This document shows positions 58,982 to 64,000 of a DNA stretch of 64,000 nucleotides, one piece after another (position 1 is the stretch's first letter; every line of letters begins with the position of its first letter). Origin of the DNA: Bolinopsis microptera (lineage: Eukaryota > Ctenophora > Tentaculata > Lobata > Bolinopsidae). The stretch is from the NCBI RefSeq assembly GCF_026151205.1, contig NC_087082.1, forward strand, positions 17,763,401 to 17,827,400. The letters are read 5' to 3'. The notes below the pieces were generated by a model. That model was not told the DNA's origin. It did no database searches and worked only from the letters and a program-made list of their open reading frames with translations. Both the position numbers and the translations under genes were made by a program.

Positions 58982-59695
58982 CGGCGGATCTGGATACGCA
59001 GACTGATGATCCTCGCCTACATTCCTACAGCGGACGTCCCGGACGTATCCTGGACCAGATGCCACCGACCTTGGACATCGACGACCTCCTCGCCTACTTC
59101 CAGACGACATGGATCCAGGGACTCACCACCTCCTCTGGTACTGGACGAGCTAAGTTCCCTCCACTCTCCTGGAACGCTTACGATCGGACCCACTTTCACA
59201 TGAACAGAACGAACAACTTTGTGGAGTCCTGGAACAAGAAGTTCTCCGCTATCCTTGGACACTCCAACCCCACCATCTACAACTTCATCACATCACTTGG
59301 GATTTAGATATTATTGCTATTGAGTGTGTCAAGTTATATTCACTTTTTGATTTTCAACAACTCAATATTCTCGATTTACATTGTCTGCAAAGCCCTGAAT
59401 AAAAAAAGTAACAACTAAACTAACAAGAATTATACAAAATGATAAAGAGAAAAGAAAAAATAAAACTTATAATGCGAATATAGAACAAAACTTAGAAACA
59501 AGTTGAATGTGTAAGTTCTGTCTTAGGTACAGTTTCTAGTAGTAGTACCGCCGTACTGTCCAAAGTAAAGTGGGTGTCATGTGATCCGCCGTACCGTCCA
59601 ACCTTTTTGGAAACTACCGCCGTACCGTCCTCCGCTGTACCGTCCTCCGCTGTACCGTCCACCGCCGCAGTGACTTCCGCCGCAGTGACCGGTTC

Positions 59696-59705
59696 CCAAG
59701 GAAAC
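59696..59705 (+). repeat. MULE target-site duplication, right
   Basis: ccaaggaaac, identical to 56451-56460; LINE ORF2 resumes here. Confidence 0.9.
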
Positions 59706-61828
59706 TTTGACTGGTCACTAGACGAGGCCGTTACACAGTACAATGAAGTTCTTTCGAGTCTTATGGACACCCATTGCCCAGAAGTGGACAGGAAAGTGAA
59801 AGCTAATGAAACGCCCTGGATTGATGAAGAGCTGAGAGAAGTGAGAAGAATGAGAAGAAGAGCAGAGAGAGCTTGGAGGTCTGGAAAAGGACTTAAATCA
59901 GCGTACGTAGGACTTCGGGATAAATTTCAGGGTATGGAGTTTGAAAAAAGAAAGGGATACTATAGAAATTCTATCACAGCTTCATCAGGTGATATTAAAT
60001 CCCTTTACAAGAAAGTCAATCGCTTGTTGGGTAATTCTCAGACAAGTATGCCATCTGGAAATCCTAAGGAAGTTGCAGATGATCTAAAAGCTTTCTTTTC
60101 TGGAAAAGTGGAAAACATCCGGTCCTCTATTGAAAACCTTCGTGATTTACCGGCCGAACCCCAGGAAAACCCAAGAGGTGATAAAAGGGAGTCAAAGTTA
60201 GAGACTTTTAAAGCAGTAGAAGTGTCCGAGATGGAAACCCTGGTGAAAAGCATGTCAAATAAGTTCTGTGACTTAGATCCAATACCCATGTTTCTCCTGA
60301 AACACTGCATTAAAGAACTAGCACCATTTCTCTGCTACATCGTCAACCTTTCCATTGAAACTGCTAAGTTTCCATCGGATCTTAAGAGAGCAGTGGTCAG
60401 ACCCACCCTCAAAAAGGATGGAGCAGAATCTGACTGTCTAAAAAACTATAGACCAGTTTCAAATCTCCCGGTTATGTCCAAGATCCTTGAAAAGTACATA
60501 CTCAGTCAACTCAATGAATACTTGGATGCAGAAGATCTTCATTGTCCAGTTCAGTCTGGTTATAGACCAAAACATAGCTGTGAGACTTTATTAGTGAAAA
60601 TGACTGATGACATTCTTGGGAAAATCGAGCAGGGTAGAATTGTGACACTGGTCCTGCTAGACCTTTCAGCAGCTTTCGACACAATAGATCATAATATACT
60701 TATCAGAAAACTGAGTATCAGAATCACAGGTAAAGCTAACAGCTGGTTTGAGGATTATCTTCATGCAAGATCTTTCAATGTCAAAGTTGGTCAGGAGCTA
60801 TCTGATGTAATGTGTCTTCTTTTTGGAGTGCCTCAGGGATCTTTGCTTGGACCGATTTTGTTCATCCTGTACATTAAACAACTTCAGAAGATAGCTGCTA
60901 AATATGGGATTCGTATTCAGCTATATGCAGATGACTCGCAGCTCTACATTTCTTTTGAACCCCTAATACCTGGAGAACTAAGTGAAATGAAAATTAAGAT
61001 CAATGCCTGCCTTGACGAAATAAGGGCCTGGATGCTTGAAAATTATATGAAACTTAATGAGTCAAAAACAGAGCTACTAGTCATTGGGAAGCCTTTGGTT
61101 CTTAGAGAATTTGGACAGAATCAAATTTCTGTTAATTTTGGGAGTACGGAAGTGATCCCAACAGAATGTGTCGGTGACAATTGGAAGAGTTTAGGAGTCA
61201 AACTAGACCCAGCTCTTACCATGGAAAGACAGCTAAACAGTGTTAAACAGAAGTCAATGTGGGCATTAACTAATCTGAAGAGAATACGATGTTATCTTGA
61301 TGAAAGTTTAAAAGTTATGCTAGTGAAGCAACTGGTTATATCAAAACTTGACTACTAGTACTGTAATGCACTGTATGTTTGCCTACCGATGAAGTCACTG
61401 AAAAAGCTCAAATCTGTACTGAATGCTGGAATACGATTCATCTATAACATCGATGACCGTGATGTAGATCTTCTTGAATACTACAAAAAAGCACACATTC
61501 TCCCCATTGAAGAACGAATAAGTTTCAAGATTTGTCTTCTGGCGTATAAGGTTATGTACAGCCAAGCACCACCATATCTGTCTGATCTTCTTCAGATTGA
61601 CTCCCAGGCAGCATATTCTAAAACACGGCAACTGTCTGGTGATGACTTAAGGTTTAAGGTTAGTAGACTCAGTAAAATCAGGCTAGGTGATAGGAGGTTT
61701 AGCAACGCAGCCCCAAAACTCTGGAACTTGCTACCGTATACGGTAAGACGGTAAGAAAAGCTAACAACATTGATACTTTTAAACGGGCTTTAAAAACCCA
61801 TTTTTTCAATCATTTAGAACATACCTAG
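59696..61828 (+). pseudogene. LINE ORF2, reverse-transcriptase part
   Basis: Resumes at QGNFDWSLDEAVTQYNEV. RT motifs in order: NYRPVSNLPVMSKILEKYI, QSGYRPKHSCETLLVKM, LLDLSAAFDTIDH (motif A), GVPQGSLLGPILFILYI (motif B), QLYADDSQLYIS (motif C, YADD) and the thumb region. An in-frame TAG at 61356-61358 interrupts VISKLDY. The frame continues to ERISFKICLLAYK and RFSNAAPKLWNLLP. A tandem 8-bp duplication (acggtaag twice, near 61738-61753) then shifts the frame; beyond it DTFKRALKTHFFNH and a stop at 61826-61828 complete the normal CR1/L2-type end. Confidence 0.9.
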
Positions 61829-62635
61829 TCGTATTTATATTCGTGTTCTTTTTTCTTTTTTAGAAAGTTCCTAGAACCTGGCCTTAGTTTGTAGATTATT
61901 CCATGGGATTTTTTAACTGCCATGAGTTGTGTATAGTTACACTTACACGGAGAGACTAGACTGCCATTTGCCATGCCCTGGCTTGTTTTTATTTTTATAA
62001 CCTGTATCCTTGGCCGGTACCACATGATTGCAGAGTTGGTAGCACATGCTTCGGCAATCTACCTGTACCTCAGTGAACCGGTGGGTGAACGGCAGCTTGC
62101 TTGCAAGCTGTTGGGTACAGGGTGATGTAGTGTGCGAGTTCCCTTAATTGGGTGCGACAAACCTCAGGGAAATCGGACTGGGGATCCGTCGGCCTGGGCA
62201 AGGGACGGAACACAGGAACTGGTTACAGAGTGTATAAAACAGTGATTCAGCAAGTACCCATTGGGTATTGCTGAATCTGACCCACAAAATACCACAATCA
62301 ATACAAGAATATACAATATAACAAACATCATGTTTATACAAGAATCAGGGCATGCAGAGCAAGAGAAGAAAAATAAGAGAAAAACTCCAACACATGTATA
62401 CCCCTTAGTCCAGTAAATAACAATAATTACTTGTACACAAAACTGTATAATATAAAATACATAACAAATACACAGTCTACCCAATATACGAGTTAAAAAT
62501 TGTATAAACAAGAGACAGGGTTTGCATAGCAAGGGAAGAGATATAAGAGGACCAGGTAAAAAGTGTTTATTACAGTATCCAGTGAAGAAAAAACTAAATA
62601 TAGAGTATCTACAGTGTAATATACTCTCAATAATA
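61829..62635. other. LINE 3' tails and spacer
   Basis: Probably the 3' UTR of the plus-strand LINE followed by the 3' UTR of the minus-strand RLE-type LINE. Contains a small palindrome (gattcagcaagtacccattgg and its inverse, near 62240-62280). No gene recognised. Confidence 0.4.
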
Positions 62636-64000
62636 TCATATGTCTAAGACCATCCTGAGAATTCTGGCTGATCCAATCAAAGCTGTCTTCTGGAGATTAG
62701 AGATGCTCAGATGGCAGTGGACTGCGTCGAGGTGTTTACGAAAGTTAATGGTGATAGTTCCTAATGCGCCTATCACCACAGGGACGATTGTGACCTTTCG
62801 TAAATTCCAGTTCTTCTTAATTTCTCTTTTTAGGTCTTGATATTTCAGTATCTTTTCTTGTTATCTATCCAGGATCCGGGTATCTCCTGGGACTGCAACG
62901 TCAATGATGGTTGCTGCGTTGGTTACCTTGTCTACCAGGAGGAGATCCGGTCTGCAGTGTTCGATAACGTGGTCCGACTGGACATGGAAGTCCCACAATA
63001 TCTTGACTTTTTCGTTCTCCAGCACCTTCTCTGCCCGATGTTCGTACCACCTTTTACTGCGTGGGAAGCCGTATTCCTTGCACAGACTCCAGTGCAATGC
63101 GGCAGCTACTTTGTCATGCCGACACTTATATTCTGTCTGTGAAAGTTTTGGGCACCCATTCAGTATGTGGTCTATTGTCTCGTAATGATTTCTGCAGAGT
63201 CTGCAGAGGGGAGAGGAGCCAGGTGTTTTGTCAATCCTGTGCTTCACATAATTAGTCCTAAGTGCTTGGTCTTGGGCTGCTATCAACAATCCTTCTGTTT
63301 CCTTCTTCAAGTCTTGTTGAGTGAGCCAGTTCCAAGAGGTTAACGGGTCCGCTATACCCATCATCTGCCTTGGGAACTGTCCGTGCATCACTTTAGCAGT
63401 CCACTTCTCCTTGCGGATTTCCTCGCGTTGTGTTCGGTCGATATCTTTCTCTATCTCTTCACCCAAGAGTATCTTGTCTTTGACAAAGTAGTCCTTCAGA
63501 GCAATCAGTTCTGGGTCTCTACTTCTCACCACATAAGTGGTGAGTGCATTCTCCTCTCTCTTTATGACTTCCTCTATACTATGTAGCCCACGGCCACCCA
63601 GTTGACGGCTGACGTATAACCGATCAACATCTCCTTGGGGGTGGTGAGCTCCATTTATCCTCATCAGTTTCCGGGTCTTGACATCTAGGGCTTTGGTCTC
63701 TCCAGCATTCCATGAGAGAATTCCAGCTCCATATCTTATCACAGGTACAGCCCAGGTGTTAATTGCTTGTATACTATTCCTGCCATGAAGCTGGGATTTT
63801 AAAACCTTTTTAACTCTTCTGATATACTCTTTTGTAACCAGTGCTTTCATCTCTTTGTGTAGTATATCATTGGCTTCTAGTATTCCCAGATACTTATAGC
63901 CCTCGTCCTCCAACTCATGGATCTGTTCACCTGTGGGTAGGGAGATGCCTTCGAATACGGCTCTTGCTCCCTTCTTCACCTTCACCACGGCACATTTCTC
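62636..64000 (-). pseudogene. 3' part of an RLE-type LINE (R2/NeSL-like)
   Basis: The frame enters from the right window edge. It reads an RT thumb region (VKKGARAVFEGISLPTGEQI, YKYLGILEAND, INTWAVPVIRYGAGILSW, DRLYVSRQLGGRGL), then a zinc-knuckle-like CRLCRNHYETIDHILNGC and H. A restriction-enzyme-like endonuclease segment follows (RPDLLLVDKVTNAATIIDVA). A TAA at 62863-62861 interrupts after TRILDR. Beyond it the same frame continues QEKILKYQDLKREIKK, IVPVVIGALGTI and ends in TGA at 62638-62636, the usual end of this family. So the copy is probably dead through a single nonsense change; the 5' part lies outside the window. Confidence 0.88.

Larger units (their letters stand above)
57092..59307 (+). 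pseudogene. MULE transposase relic: FLYWCH plus C-terminal end
   Basis: The first frame (57092-57700) starts MSTTATTMFDEDTVKVVRGR and carries a FLYWCH-type zinc finger: FRYSKDGKPTLDGRQAWRC, then CKGRLYTLNG and HNH. A frameshift near 57630 leads to IIFGTEKNLRALEDSSSWYGD, the segment that precedes the catalytic domain in MULE transposases. Next comes a C-terminal-type piece (RAVQRLGYKEQYE). After the inserted element the protein resumes with RTNNFVESWNKKFSAILG and PTIYNFITSL, the typical MULE C-terminus. The DDE catalytic core is missing, so this copy cannot transpose itself. Confidence 0.8.
56461..59695. mobile_element. Mutator-like (MULE) transposon with FLYWCH protein relic
   Basis: Terminal inverted repeats of about 175 bp (56461-56640 and 59519-59695) contain gcggcggaagtcactgcggc and gacagtacggcggta. 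They are bordered by identical 10-bp duplications (ccaaggaaac). Inside is a broken MULE transposase (57092-59307) that is itself split by a second element (57797-58981). The 10-bp duplication, long inverted repeats and FLYWCH domain together identify the superfamily. It landed inside the coding frame of a LINE, so it is younger than that LINE. Confidence 0.9.
54480..61828 (+). mobile_element. CR1/L2-type LINE split by a nested DNA transposon
   Basis: In order: ORF1 with coiled-coil-like start and CCHC zinc knuckles (54480-55671), ORF2 with APE-type endonuclease (about 55665-56460), an inserted 3.2-kb MULE, then the rest of ORF2 with reverse transcriptase and C-terminal region (59696-61828). 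Excluding the insert and one of its 10-bp duplications, ORF2 reads through in the same protein frame. Damage elsewhere: a frameshift and a stop in ORF1, a one-base frameshift in the endonuclease, an in-frame TAG in the RT region and an 8-bp tandem duplication near the end. Hence it is a dead but nearly full-length copy. Confidence 0.9.

Overview
The window is animal nuclear DNA. It carries spliced protein genes with canonical GT-AG introns, two kinds of G-protein-coupled receptor, a phase-1 exon-shuffled extracellular gene, non-LTR retrotransposons, several families of DNA transposon and very large minisatellites. I could not name the species. The domain mix would suit an early-branching or otherwise fast-evolving marine invertebrate; the ERH protein is unusually divergent. 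There is no bacterial operon structure, CRISPR array or rRNA.

Layout. 0-4.2 kb: repeats (telomere-like tract, foldback element, a satellite built on a 20-bp palindrome). 4.2-10.2 kb (+): a class C (metabotropic-glutamate-like) GPCR rebuilt here from seven exons, with a mariner-like element in one intron and a 45-bp minisatellite abutting its last exon. 10.5-13.6 kb: a 3.1-kb transposon with 10-bp target duplications, carrying LINE debris. 14.1-15.0 kb (-): LINE relic. 15.4-16.5 kb (+): a divergent seven-transmembrane receptor whose C-terminal tail runs into a 2.7-kb, 21-bp minisatellite. 20.5-21.9 kb: 29-bp minisatellite. 24.05-25.3 kb (+): an unrecognised two-exon, 88-residue gene whose intron starts with a 12-bp array. 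26.9-35.4 kb (-): a housekeeping block reading, in transcription order, PGAM5, then SRRT/ARS2 (13 exons), then ERH (2 exons). 35.5-47 kb: gene-poor repeats, including a 2.6-kb minisatellite with 129-bp higher-order units and an inverted block. 47.0-54 kb (+): a fucolectin-like/TSP1/Ig/Ig gene made only of symmetrical 1-1 exons, with broken duplicate modules on both sides. 54.5-61.8 kb (+): a CR1/L2-type LINE split by a MULE that is itself split by a smaller hAT-like element containing a minisatellite. 62.6-64 kb (-): the 3' end of a LINE with a restriction-enzyme-like endonuclease, running off the window.

Gene relationships. SRRT/ARS2 and ERH lie head to tail with about 350 bp between stop and start. 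In other animals both work in nuclear RNA processing (cap-binding complex and Microprocessor). The two receptors and the lectin/TSP1/Ig protein are cell-surface or extracellular. The remaining coding potential is mobile DNA, nearly all visibly broken. Exon models were worked out by hand from splice signals, phase continuity and family resemblance; each summed CDS is a multiple of three.
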